Shown here piece by piece: positions 14,929 to 23,130 of a stretch of DNA of 44,310 nucleotides. The DNA comes from Caballeronia fortuita. Its GTDB lineage: Bacteria; Pseudomonadota; Gammaproteobacteria; Burkholderiales; Burkholderiaceae. The notes beneath the pieces were generated by a model. It saw only the letters and a list, made by a program, of their open reading frames with translations. It did not search any database and was not told the DNA's origin. Position 1 is the first letter of the stretch, and the number at the start of each line of letters is the position of its first letter. The stretch lies in the NCBI RefSeq assembly GCF_001544835.2, contig NZ_FCNX02000028.1, positions 1-44,310 on the forward strand, in the 5' to 3' direction. Both the position numbers and the translations under genes were made by a program.

Positions 14929-17151
14929 ATGAGCGAAAACGCGAGCCGCCCCACGCAAGCGATGCGCCCCGCGCAATGGCACGCGGCGCTCGCGTCTTTC
15001 GGCGTGGACGTGCTCGCGGGCGGACTCACCGCCCTGCTCGCGCTCGCCTACGCGGCGGGCTACGGCGCGATGATCTTCTCCGCCGGCCTCACGCCGTGGA
15101 TCGCCGCCGGCATGCCGACCGCGCTCCTGAGCTGCGTGATCGTCGCGCTCGTAATCGCGCTGACGAGCTCCGTGCCCTTCATGATCGCCGGGCCGGATTC
15201 GAACGCGACGGCGCTGATCGCGGGGCTTGCCGCATCGGTGGCGCTGTCGGTGCATGCGGCGGGCGGCGACGACGGCGCCGTGCTCGCCACGGTGCTCGTG
15301 CTGATCGCGGCGTCGTCGCTGACGACGGGCGCGCTGCTCTTCGCGCTCGCGCACTGGAAGCGCGGCAACGCGATCCAGTACATTCCGTTTCCGGTGATCG
15401 GCGGGTTTCTCGCGGGCACGGGCCTGCTGTTGCTCGAAGGCGCGCTGCGCGTGCTCACCGATGCGCCCGTGAGCGCCGCGACGCCCGCGATCTTCATGGC
15501 GCTGCCGTGGCTCGCGAGCGTGCCCGCGCTCGTCGTGGGCATCGGCTTGATCGTGCTCACGCGTATCACGCCGCTGTCGCGATACGCGATCGTGCTGCCT
15601 TCGATGATCGCGCTCGGCATCGCCATCTTCTACGGCGGCCTGCATGGGTCGGGCAAGAGTCTCGACGACGCGCGCCGCATGGGCCTGCTCTTTCACTACG
15701 AGCCGGTGAGCGGCATGCGTCTGCCCTTCGCGCTGCTGCACGAAGCCTGGCTGCCGACGCTGCTCGCACAGGCGCCCGCGATCCTCGCGGTGGCGGCCGT
15801 ATCGGCGATGACGGTGCTACTGAACGCGACGAGCATCGGCGTGACGGTATCGCGCGATGTCGACTTCAATCGCGAGATGCGCGCGGCCGGCATCGCGAAC
15901 CTGCTGACCGGTCTCGCGGGCGGGCTCGTCGGCACGCAGTCGATGACGCGCACGATGACCAACTGGCGTCTGGGCGTGCGCAGCCGGCGCGCGGGCGTGC
16001 TGGCCGCGCTCTTTTGCCTCGTGGTGATCGCGGGCTTTCCGAGTCTGATGGCGCTGCTGCCGAAGCCGGTGCTCGTCGGGCTGCAGATTTTCATCGGCGC
16101 GGCGATGCTGATCGAGTGGCTCGTCAACGCATTCAGGCGTCTGCCGTGGCACGACTATCTGCTGATTCCCGCGATCATGGTCATCATCGCGGTGTACGGG
16201 ATCGTCGCGGGCGTGCTGCTCGGCGTCATCGCCGCGTGTCTGCTGTTCGTCGTGCGCTATGGCCGCGTGAACTGCTTTCGCCTCGAGTTCGACGGGCGCG
16301 CGCGGCGGTCGAACGTCGAGCGCACCGTCGACGAAAACCGCACGCTCGATACCCAGGCGCGCACGCTCTACGGCGTCTCGCTGCAGGGCTTCCTCTTCTT
16401 CGGCACCGCGTATTCGATCCTCACGCATATCCGCGCGCGCATCGAAGGATCGTCCGCCGATGGCGTGCGCTTCGTGCTCGTCGATTTCGCGCGCGTGCAT
16501 GGCGTCGACGTGTCGAGCACCGCGAGCTTCGTGCGGCTGCGCCAGGCGTGCGCGCGCGCCAACGCGCAACTCGTGCTGACGGGACTGTCGCCCGCGCTGA
16601 AGGCGTGGTTCGCCAGGGGCATCATCGACGTGAAAGGCCCGAGCGGTCCGCACGAATTCGCCGATCTCGATAGCGGTCTCGAATGGATCGAAACGCAGAT
16701 GCTGCGTGCAAACCTCGCGTCGCGCGCAGGACGCGGCGGCTTCACATCGAGCCTGCCCGATACGCTCGACGCGCTGCGCCCGCATCTCGACACGCTCTCA
16801 CTCGCGCCCGGCGAGTACGTGTTCCGCCAGGCCGATCCGGGCGATGCGATCTACTTCGTCGAGACCGGCCGCGTGACGGTCGCGCTTTCCGTCGGCGAAG
16901 GACGCGCCTTGCGGCTGCGCAGCTTCGGCGCGGGCACGATCGTCGGCGAAATGGCCGTGTACACGGGCGCGCGGCGCAGCGCGGATGTCGTCGCCGACGA
17001 GCCGACGGTCGTGCTGCGCCTCGCGCTCTCGACGCTCAGGCGTCTGGAAGACGACGATCCCGCGCTCGCCGCGCGCATGCACAAGTTCGTCGCGCGCGTG
17101 CTCGCGGCGCGGCTCGTCATCGCGAACGAACAGATACGGGCAGCGCAATGA
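14929..17151 (+). CDS. SulP-family anion transporter fused to STAS and cyclic-nucleotide-binding domains
   Basis: A 740-residue protein. Residues 25-430 form the polytopic SulP (SLC26-like) core, including GLTALLALAYAAGYGAMIFS, the central AVSAMTVLLNATSIGVTVSRD segment and TQSMTRTMTNWRLGVRSR. A STAS domain follows (about residues 480-580; VLVDFARVHGVDVSSTASFV). Residues 623-730 form a Crp-like cyclic-nucleotide-binding domain: FRQADPGDAIYFVETGRVTV and the phosphate-binding cassette VGEMAVYTGARRSADV, which retains the Glu and Arg expected for cNMP binding. The transported anion (sulfate, bicarbonate, carboxylate or other) cannot be told. The stop overlaps the ATG of the nucleotide cyclase gene (ATGA), so the putative ligand source is translationally coupled to the putative receptor. 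Confidence 0.92.
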   Translation: MSENASRPTQAMRPAQWHAALASFGVDVLAGGLTALLALAYAAGYGAMIFSAGLTPWIAAGMPTALLSCVIVALVIALTSSVPFMIAGPDSNATALIAGLAASVALSVHAAGGDDGAVLATVLVLIAASSLTTGALLFALAHWKRGNAIQYIPFPVIGGFLAGTGLLLLEGALRVLTDAPVSAATPAIFMALPWLASVPALVVGIGLIVLTRITPLSRYAIVLPSMIALGIAIFYGGLHGSGKSLDDARRMGLLFHYEPVSGMRLPFALLHEAWLPTLLAQAPAILAVAAVSAMTVLLNATSIGVTVSRDVDFNREMRAAGIANLLTGLAGGLVGTQSMTRTMTNWRLGVRSRRAGVLAALFCLVVIAGFPSLMALLPKPVLVGLQIFIGAAMLIEWLVNAFRRLPWHDYLLIPAIMVIIAVYGIVAGVLLGVIAACLLFVVRYGRVNCFRLEFDGRARRSNVERTVDENRTLDTQARTLYGVSLQGFLFFGTAYSILTHIRARIEGSSADGVRFVLVDFARVHGVDVSSTASFVRLRQACARANAQLVLTGLSPALKAWFARGIIDVKGPSGPHEFADLDSGLEWIETQMLRANLASRAGRGGFTSSLPDTLDALRPHLDTLSLAPGEYVFRQADPGDAIYFVETGRVTVALSVGEGRALRLRSFGAGTIVGEMAVYTGARRSADVVADEPTVVLRLALSTLRRLEDDDPALAARMHKFVARVLAARLVIANEQIRAAQ

Positions 17152-19376
17152 GATCGCGCGAATCGCTCGCGTTCGTGCTGCGGCGCTCCGGCGCGCGCTG
17201 GGTGCTCGGGCTCGCGATCGTCGTCGTGCTCGCGGGGCACGCGCTGTCGCGTGTCGACATGCGCTTTGTCGACACGCTCGACGCGATGATCTACGACGCC
17301 AAAGTGCGCCTCTTCATGCCGCGCACGACCGATTCGCGCATCGCGATTCTCGACATCGACGAAAAAAGCCTCGCGGAACTCGGCCGCTGGCCGTGGGACC
17401 GCGCGCGCATGGCGATGCTCGTCGATACGCTGTTTTCGCGCGAGCACATTGCGGTGCTCGGCTTCGACATGGTGTTCGCGGAACCCGACGCGAGCTCGGG
17501 TCTCGCCGTGCTCGACGAACTCGCGCGCGGCACGCTCGAAGGCGACACCGCGTACCGGCGCGCGCTCGATGCGCTCGCGCCGCGCCTCGACTACGACCGC
17601 CGCTTCGCCGATGCCCTCGCGGGTCATCCCGTCGTGCTCGGGTTCTACTTCTCAAATCGGGACACGTCGAGCGGCGCGATTCCATCGCCATCGATGAGCG
17701 CGCGCGCGTTCGGCGCGCATCCTTTCATGCTGTTCGACTGGACGAGCTACGGCGGCAATCTGGGCGCGCTGCAGGACGCGGCAAAGCGTGCGGGCTACTT
17801 CAATCCGGTGATCGATTTCGACGGCGCGGTGCGCCGCGTGCCCTTGATCGCCGCGTTTCGCTCCGGCGTGTACGGCGCGCTCTCGCTCGAAGTGATTCGC
17901 GCATTGTTCGGCGACGCGGCGCTCGCGCCCGTGTTCGACGATCCCGCCGATCCCGCCGCGCCGCTCGCCGGCCTCGCGCTCACGACGCCGCGCGGCACGC
18001 GCATCATTCCCGTCGATGCGAACGGCGCGGCGCTCGTGCCTTACCGCGGCGGCACCGGCAGTTTCCCGTATTACTCCATCGCCGACGTGCTCGCGCAGCG
18101 CGTTCCGGCGGGCGCGCTCGCGGGCAAGATCGCGCTCGTCGGCACGACCGCGCCGGGCCTCATGGATCAGCGCACGACGCCCGTCGGCGAGGTCTATCCG
18201 GGCGTCGAGGTGAACGCGAATCTGATCGGCGGCATGCTCGATGGCACGATCCGCTTCGAGCCGCCGTTCGCACGGGCATTGCAGGCGTCGATGCTCGCAA
18301 TCCTCGGCCTCGCGATGATCTTTCTGTGGCCGTGGCGCATGCCCGCGCGCGCGACGCTGCTGACCGTGGCGCTCGCCGCGCTCGTGGTCGCGGCGGATCT
18401 CGCGGCGTTCGCGCGGCGCGGCTGGTCGATCCCGATCGCGTCGCTCCTGCTCGCGGTGCTCGCGCTCTACGTGCTCAACATGTCGTACGGCTATTTCGTC
18501 GAGGCGCGCGCGAAACGCCATTTCGCCGCGCTGTTCGGGCAATACGTGCCGCCCGAACTCGTCGAGGAAATGAGCCGGCATCCGGAGGACTACAGCATGG
18601 CGGGCCGGCGCGCGGAACTCACGGTGCTCTTTTGCGATGTGCTCGGCTTCACGGCCATCGCGGAAACACTGGAGCCGGAAGCGCTCGCGCGTCTGATGAA
18701 CGAGTATCTCGGCACGATGACCGAAGTGATCCGCGCGCATCGCGGCACGCTCGACAAGTACATCGGCGATGCGATCATGGGTTTCTGGGGCGCGCCCGTC
18801 GACGATCCGGAGCACGCGCGCCATGCGGTCGCGGCGGCGCTCGGCATGCGCGCGGCGCTCGTCGAACTGAACCGCACGCTCACGGCGCGCGGCTGGCCGA
18901 CGCTGTGGATCGGCATCGGCATCAATACGGGGCCGATGACCGTCGGCGACATGGGTTCGCACGTGCGCCGCGCCTACACCGTGATGGGCGATGCCGTGAA
19001 CGTCGCGGCGCGTCTGGAAGGGCTCACGCGGCGCTTCGATATCGACATCATCGTCGGCGAGGCGACGCGCGAGCAGGTGCCGGATATCGTGTTCCGCGAG
19101 ATCGATCGCGTGCGCGTGAAGGGACGCGTCGCGCCGATCGCCGTGTACGAGCCGCAGCCCGCGCACGAACACGGCGACGCGCTCGCGCGCTGGCACGCCG
19201 CGCTCGCGCACTACCGGGCGCGCGAATGGGACGAAGCGCAGTCGCTGCTCGCGACGCTCGCCGCGCAGTATCCTGAGCGTCAGGTGTATGGGCTATATCG
19301 CAAGCGCATCGAGGCATTGCGCGGCGTCGCGTTGCCCGAGGACTGGGATTGCGTCAGCGAATTCGACACGAAATGA
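17148..19376 (+). CDS. CHASE2-sensor class III adenylate/guanylate cyclase
   Basis: A 742-residue membrane protein. An N-terminal TM (residues 15-35) is followed by a large extracytoplasmic CHASE2 domain (about 40-370; ILDIDEKSLAELGRWPW, GFDMVFAEPD, KIALVGTTAPGLMDQRTTPV). Three TMs at about 378-447 lead into a class III cyclase domain (490-670). Metal-binding Asp residues are in LFCDVLGFT (about D497) and DKYIGDAIMGFWGAP (about D541, with the adenine-selecting Lys at 537). The transition-state Asn and Arg are in NVAARLEG (about N618 and R622). The Lys and the Asp in MGDAVN favour ATP over GTP as substrate, so cAMP is the likely product. All catalytic positions look intact. It starts within the SulP stop codon; the phosphodiesterase gene follows after 7 bases. 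Confidence 0.92.
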   Translation: MRSRESLAFVLRRSGARWVLGLAIVVVLAGHALSRVDMRFVDTLDAMIYDAKVRLFMPRTTDSRIAILDIDEKSLAELGRWPWDRARMAMLVDTLFSREHIAVLGFDMVFAEPDASSGLAVLDELARGTLEGDTAYRRALDALAPRLDYDRRFADALAGHPVVLGFYFSNRDTSSGAIPSPSMSARAFGAHPFMLFDWTSYGGNLGALQDAAKRAGYFNPVIDFDGAVRRVPLIAAFRSGVYGALSLEVIRALFGDAALAPVFDDPADPAAPLAGLALTTPRGTRIIPVDANGAALVPYRGGTGSFPYYSIADVLAQRVPAGALAGKIALVGTTAPGLMDQRTTPVGEVYPGVEVNANLIGGMLDGTIRFEPPFARALQASMLAILGLAMIFLWPWRMPARATLLTVALAALVVAADLAAFARRGWSIPIASLLLAVLALYVLNMSYGYFVEARAKRHFAALFGQYVPPELVEEMSRHPEDYSMAGRRAELTVLFCDVLGFTAIAETLEPEALARLMNEYLGTMTEVIRAHRGTLDKYIGDAIMGFWGAPVDDPEHARHAVAAALGMRAALVELNRTLTARGWPTLWIGIGINTGPMTVGDMGSHVRRAYTVMGDAVNVAARLEGLTRRFDIDIIVGEATREQVPDIVFREIDRVRVKGRVAPIAVYEPQPAHEHGDALARWHAALAHYRAREWDEAQSLLATLAAQYPERQVYGLYRKRIEALRGVALPEDWDCVSEFDTK

Positions 19377-19383
19377 AGCCATC

Positions 19384-20157
19384 ATGAACGTTCGGGTATT
19401 GGGCTGCAGCGGCGCGATCGGCGGCGGCGAAGATGTGGGCGGCACGACCGCGCTGCTCGTCGATGACGACATCATGATCGATGCGGGCACGGGCGTCGCC
19501 ATGCTCACCGACGACGAACTCGCGCGCATCGATCACGTCTTCATCACGCATTCGCATCTGGATCACATCGCGTATCTGCCGCTGATGATCGATGCGGTCG
19601 GCGACGCGCGCGCCGCGCCGCTCGTCGTCCACGCGAGCCGCGCGACGCTCGGCATCCTTCAGGCGCATATCTTCAACAACCTGATCTGGCCGGACTTCAC
19701 GCGCATTCCTTCCGTGGATGCGCCGGGCTTGCGTTTCGAAGCGTTGGAAGTGGGCGAGCATGTCGTGCTCGATGGCCGCACCGTGACGGCTTTGCCCGCG
19801 CGCCATACGGTGCCGTCGATGGGGTTCGCCGTATCGAGCGGCGAGGCGTGTCTTGCGTTCAGCGGCGATACGACGAGCCATCCCGCCTTCTGGACCGCCG
19901 TGTGCGCGTTGCCGGGGCTGCGGCATGTGATCGTCGAGACCGCATTTCCCGATGCCCAGATCGCGCTCGCGCATGCCGCGCATCACTATTGCCCGAAGCT
20001 CATCGCCGACGATCTGCGCGGCGTGCAATTGAACGCGGAGTTGCTGATCTCGCATCTGAAACCGCCGCACGGCGCGCAAATCCTGGAGGAATTGCGCGCC
20101 GCGTTGCCGGATGTTTCGCTGCGTGCGCTGCGTTCCGGCGAAGTATTCACGTTGTAG
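19384..20157 (+). CDS. Metallo-beta-lactamase-fold 3',5'-cyclic-nucleotide phosphodiesterase
   Basis: A 257-residue cytosolic MBL-fold hydrolase. The metal motif FITHSHLDHIAYLP (about residues 55-68) has the H-x-H-L-D-H arrangement of class II cyclic-nucleotide phosphodiesterases (yeast PDE1 and Vibrio CpdP type) rather than the H-x-H-x-D-H of general MBL enzymes. Further metal ligands are in ALPARHTVPSMGF, CLAFSGDTTSHP, VIVETAFPD and LLISHLKPPHG. The start ATG lies 7 bases after the cyclase stop. Position directly behind a cyclase and a cNMP-binding transporter strongly supports cyclic-nucleotide hydrolysis as its job, closing the signalling loop. It converges with tehA 4 bases away, so the operon ends here. 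Confidence 0.85.
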   Translation: MNVRVLGCSGAIGGGEDVGGTTALLVDDDIMIDAGTGVAMLTDDELARIDHVFITHSHLDHIAYLPLMIDAVGDARAAPLVVHASRATLGILQAHIFNNLIWPDFTRIPSVDAPGLRFEALEVGEHVVLDGRTVTALPARHTVPSMGFAVSSGEACLAFSGDTTSHPAFWTAVCALPGLRHVIVETAFPDAQIALAHAAHHYCPKLIADDLRGVQLNAELLISHLKPPHGAQILEELRAALPDVSLRALRSGEVFTL

Positions 20158-20161
20158 TGGC

Positions 20162-21217
20162 TCAACGCGCGCCTGCTGCCGTGCGCCGTGCGCGGATCGT
20201 TTCGCTGCTCGATCCTTTGATCGGCGTGACGTTGGACGGCGTCGCCGAAGCGGCTGCCGGCAGCAACTCGCCGCGCACAATCGCCCGCACCGTTGCCGCG
20301 ATCATCAGCCCGATCACCACGTTCGCGACGATGAACGCCGCCGGTGCGATCCACGCCATCGGGCCGATTGCGCCGCGCTCGAGCATGCGGATCGCCATCG
20401 TCGGCAGAGCGGCCGCGCCGAAGCTGAAGGCCCAGTACGACGGCGTGAACGCGCGCTGACGAATCCACGGGACGAGACGCGTGAGCATCAGCGCCTGATA
20501 GAGACCGTAGCCGAGCAGCATGTAGGCGAACATGTCGGGCACGCCATGCGTGATCGCGAGATACGACACGCCACCGACGACCGGCGGCGCAAGCTGGATG
20601 CCGAGCGTCGGGCGCAAGGCTTCGGGCAGCGGTTCATGCACGGCGGCGCGATGCAGCACGACCGATTCGATCGCAAGCCACGAGAACACGCCTGCGCCGA
20701 ACAGCAACATCGCGATCTGCGTGAAGCCGAGGCCGGCCGCGGCGGTGGCGCCGACGAAGCTCGGTGCGACGGTCGGCAGATAGACGGCGGGCGTGGTCAG
20801 TTCGGGCTTGCGTCCGCCTTGCCAGAAGCGTCCGTGGAGGTATGCGCCGAGTGCGAGCGAACTCGCGACGCCGAGCGCGAAAAGCGCAACTGCAAGCGGA
20901 CGCGAATACGTCTGCACGGCTTGCGCGGCGAGCATCGTCGATACCGGCACGAGCGCCGCAAACGAAGACTGCACCGGATGACTCATTTCGGCGATGGCCG
21001 CATCGCGCTGCAAGAGCCACTTGCGCCCGTACGCGACCGCAACCGCAAGCCACACGACGAGCGCGCCCGCCGTCAGGAGCATCGGCACGGCATCGGGAAT
21101 GGTCCACACGCGAGCCGCCGCGCGCCATGCACCTGCGAGCGCGAGCGCACCGACGGCGATGCCGAAGAACGCGACCGGCATCGGTGTGCGATTGGTCGTG
21201 CCATTGTTGCTGTTCAT
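20162..21217 (-). CDS. tehA: TehA/SLAC1-family (TDT) membrane transporter
   Basis: A 351-residue protein with about ten TM helices and a short cytosolic C-terminus. It matches the tellurite-resistance/C4-dicarboxylate transporter (TDT) family: MPVAFFGIAVGALALAGAWR at the N-terminus, EMSHPVQSSFAALVPVSTML in helix 3, and APPVVGGVSYLAIT plus LPTMAIRMLERG near the C-terminus. The family includes the bacterial TehA anion channel and plant SLAC1, in which a Phe gates the pore. No tehB lies alongside. The physiological substrate is unknown; tellurite resistance in E. coli needs overexpression. GGAGAAGGGC precedes the ATG at 21217. Confidence 0.88.
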   Translation of the reverse strand: MNSNNGTTNRTPMPVAFFGIAVGALALAGAWRAAARVWTIPDAVPMLLTAGALVVWLAVAVAYGRKWLLQRDAAIAEMSHPVQSSFAALVPVSTMLAAQAVQTYSRPLAVALFALGVASSLALGAYLHGRFWQGGRKPELTTPAVYLPTVAPSFVGATAAAGLGFTQIAMLLFGAGVFSWLAIESVVLHRAAVHEPLPEALRPTLGIQLAPPVVGGVSYLAITHGVPDMFAYMLLGYGLYQALMLTRLVPWIRQRAFTPSYWAFSFGAAALPTMAIRMLERGAIGPMAWIAPAAFIVANVVIGLMIAATVRAIVRGELLPAAASATPSNVTPIKGSSSETIRARRTAAGAR

Positions 21218-21316
21218 TGCCCTTCTCCATGAGTTGCGTCGTTGGAGAAAGGTTAGTGCCGATGCCCTTGTGCGCGAATGTCGCGGCGTCTCATTGCGCT
21301 GCTCGCGCGTCTCAAA

Positions 21317-21586
21317 TCACTCGCCGCCGCGCAATTTCACGGCGATGTCGTGCCAGTCGCGCACCGCGCGCTTCATTTCCCGGCATAGTTTCGGGTCGAG
21401 CGCGTCGAGGCGCGTCCATAGCGTGTCGAGCGCTTTCTCGCGCGCTTCGTGCACGGCGACCGCCGCGAGCCTGCTCGCGCCCGACAGACGCGCTTCGGCA
21501 TCGACGCATTCCATGTACAGATGCGCGAGATGCGAATCGGCCAGTTCGACGGGACGCAGATGAACGGCGGTGAAACGTGACTTCAT
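21317..21586 (-). CDS. Small conserved-looking hypothetical protein
   Basis: An 89-residue soluble, largely helical protein (MKSRFTAVHLRPVELADSHL, ending HDIAVKLRGGE). No family recognised. Codon usage is typical of the genome, and a GGGGAA ribosome site lies six bases before the ATG at 21586, which supports it as real. An in-frame ATG at 21622 is possible but lacks a site. It stands between tehA and a secreted hydrolase, all on the minus strand, with gaps of about 100 bases, so operon membership is doubtful. Confidence 0.7.
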   Translation of the reverse strand: MKSRFTAVHLRPVELADSHLAHLYMECVDAEARLSGASRLAAVAVHEAREKALDTLWTRLDALDPKLCREMKRAVRDWHDIAVKLRGGE

Positions 21587-21708
21587 GATGGGTTCCCCGG
21601 CTCTCTTCTTATCGACGCGCATGCTTTCGGCATCGCGATTGCGCGTCAGTATGGAGGCCGGTCGAATACGCTGACAAGCGATAACGCGAGCGTTGCGTGC
21701 GTCAACGT

Positions 21709-22683
21709 TCACTTCGCGACGAAGGCATCGATATGGCGCGCGAGTTCGAGCGGATACTGGAACATCAGCGCGTGCCCCGCATCCGCGACCACGTCGAGCG
21801 TCGCGCGCGGAATCATCTGTTCGAGGCGGCGCGCGTTGGTGTCGGCGAGAACTTCGTCGTTCGCGCCCGCGACGATCAGCGTGCGCACCGGCGAGCGGCG
21901 CAATGCGTCGGCGGCGGCGGTATCGGCGAACCATGCGGTCATCGCGCGGTTCTGCTGGTCCGCGACCGCATCGGGCACGGGACGGCCCTTGTAGCCAGGC
22001 GGCGCGAACATGTCGCCGATGAAGCACTTCGACGCATCCGCGACGGCATTCGCGGGAAAGAGCGCGCTCATGATCTTCGGAAACGCGTCCGCGCCCGAGC
22101 CGGACAGCACGTTCGTCATTTCAGGCGTGAGCGGCACCGCTTCCGGTCCGGGCGGCGCGGTCGCGATCAGCGTGAGCGACGCGACCTTCTCCGGCGCATC
22201 GAGCGCGAGCCGTTGCGCGATCATGCCGCCCATCGACCAGCCGACGACGTCCACGCGCGCGAGCTTCAGGCCCGCGATGACATCGGCGGCATCGGCGGCC
22301 ATGTCGCTCATGCCGTAGTCGATGCCGTAATGCCCCGCTGCCGGCGTTGACCGTCCGACACCGCGATTGTCGAACACGATGACTTCATGCTGCCGCGCGA
22401 GCGCGCCGAGAAAATACGCGTTCCACTCGCCGAGCGTCGCGCGATAACCGGTGATGAGTAGAAGCGGCGTGCCGTGCCCGAAGCGCGCATAGCCGATCGG
22501 GCCATTTCTGCCCTGCAGCGTTTTCACTTGCACGCCGGGCACGCGGTCGGGCCGCGCGGTTTGCAGACCGCATAGCTGACTCTTGCCGAAGGAGATATCG
22601 AAGGCGAATGCGGGCGATGCGATCGACCACGCGGCGACAGCCACGCACGACGACGCGAAACGGGCAAGAGGCACGATCAGCAC
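21709..22683 (-). CDS. Exported alpha/beta hydrolase
   Basis: About 324 residues. The chosen start is a GTG at 22683, preceded by CAGGAG and directly opening a signal peptide (hydrophobic residues 2-25, cleavage near AFA). The in-frame ATG at 22773 would bury this signal behind a 30-residue basic leader. The fold signatures are LLLITGYRATLGEWN (oxyanion strand), VIVFDNRGVGRS, nucleophile elbow VGWSMGGMIAQ (Ser), acid in VAGANDEVL and catalytic His in ADAGHALMFQ. The arrangement resembles periplasmic esterases and lactonase-like hydrolases. No lid or substrate signature can be read. There is a single Cys pair in the mature part (LCG and KCF). Confidence 0.87.
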   Translation of the reverse strand: MLIVPLARFASSCVAVAAWSIASPAFAFDISFGKSQLCGLQTARPDRVPGVQVKTLQGRNGPIGYARFGHGTPLLLITGYRATLGEWNAYFLGALARQHEVIVFDNRGVGRSTPAAGHYGIDYGMSDMAADAADVIAGLKLARVDVVGWSMGGMIAQRLALDAPEKVASLTLIATAPPGPEAVPLTPEMTNVLSGSGADAFPKIMSALFPANAVADASKCFIGDMFAPPGYKGRPVPDAVADQQNRAMTAWFADTAAADALRRSPVRTLIVAGANDEVLADTNARRLEQMIPRATLDVVADAGHALMFQYPLELARHIDAFVAK

Positions 22684-22799
22684 GATTATCGAGACTCCTG
22701 TCGGGCAAAGAAAAAGCGCGACGCGCCAACGGCAGCGAGGAATAATAGGCGGCGAATCGCGCGCCTTCAACAAGAGCTTAATAAAGGGAGTTCAAGCAG

Positions 22800-23126
22800 A
22801 TGAATCGACTTTTGCGCTCATGCCTCGTTCCCGCTGCCGTTGCCGCATCGATGCTTGCCGCGTGCAGCACGCCCGTCGAGTTTTCGGCGAGCGCGAATCC
22901 GCCTTCATGGAACAACGACGGCGACGCCGATTTCAGCGGCATGGACAATTCGATGTCCGCGTGCAAGACCGCCGCGAAGCAAGCCGGCGCGGGCCGCTGC
23001 ACGCAGGTGCGCGCTTACGAGGCGTGCATGAAGGACAAGGGCTACATCACCGTGCTCGGCCCGGAAAATCCACCGAACTGCGGCCAGCCCGAATGGGAGC
23101 AGGACGTGCGGAAGTGGCTCAAATGA
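22800..23126 (+). CDS. Small cysteine-containing lipoprotein
   Basis: A 108-residue protein with a lipobox (MLAAC, lipid Cys22), so it is predicted to be an outer- or inner-membrane lipoprotein. The mature part has four more cysteines spaced as in small disulfide-bonded helices (SACKTAAKQAGAGRC, then YEACMKDKGY, then NCGQPEW). The EACMKDKGY pattern is common in uncharacterised proteobacterial lipoproteins. A GGGAG site precedes the ATG by 9 bases. It is divergent from the hydrolase gene and convergent with the NCS1 permease 4 bases downstream. Function unknown. Confidence 0.82.
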   Translation: MNRLLRSCLVPAAVAASMLAACSTPVEFSASANPPSWNNDGDADFSGMDNSMSACKTAAKQAGAGRCTQVRAYEACMKDKGYITVLGPENPPNCGQPEWEQDVRKWLK

Positions 23127-23130
23127 AGCG

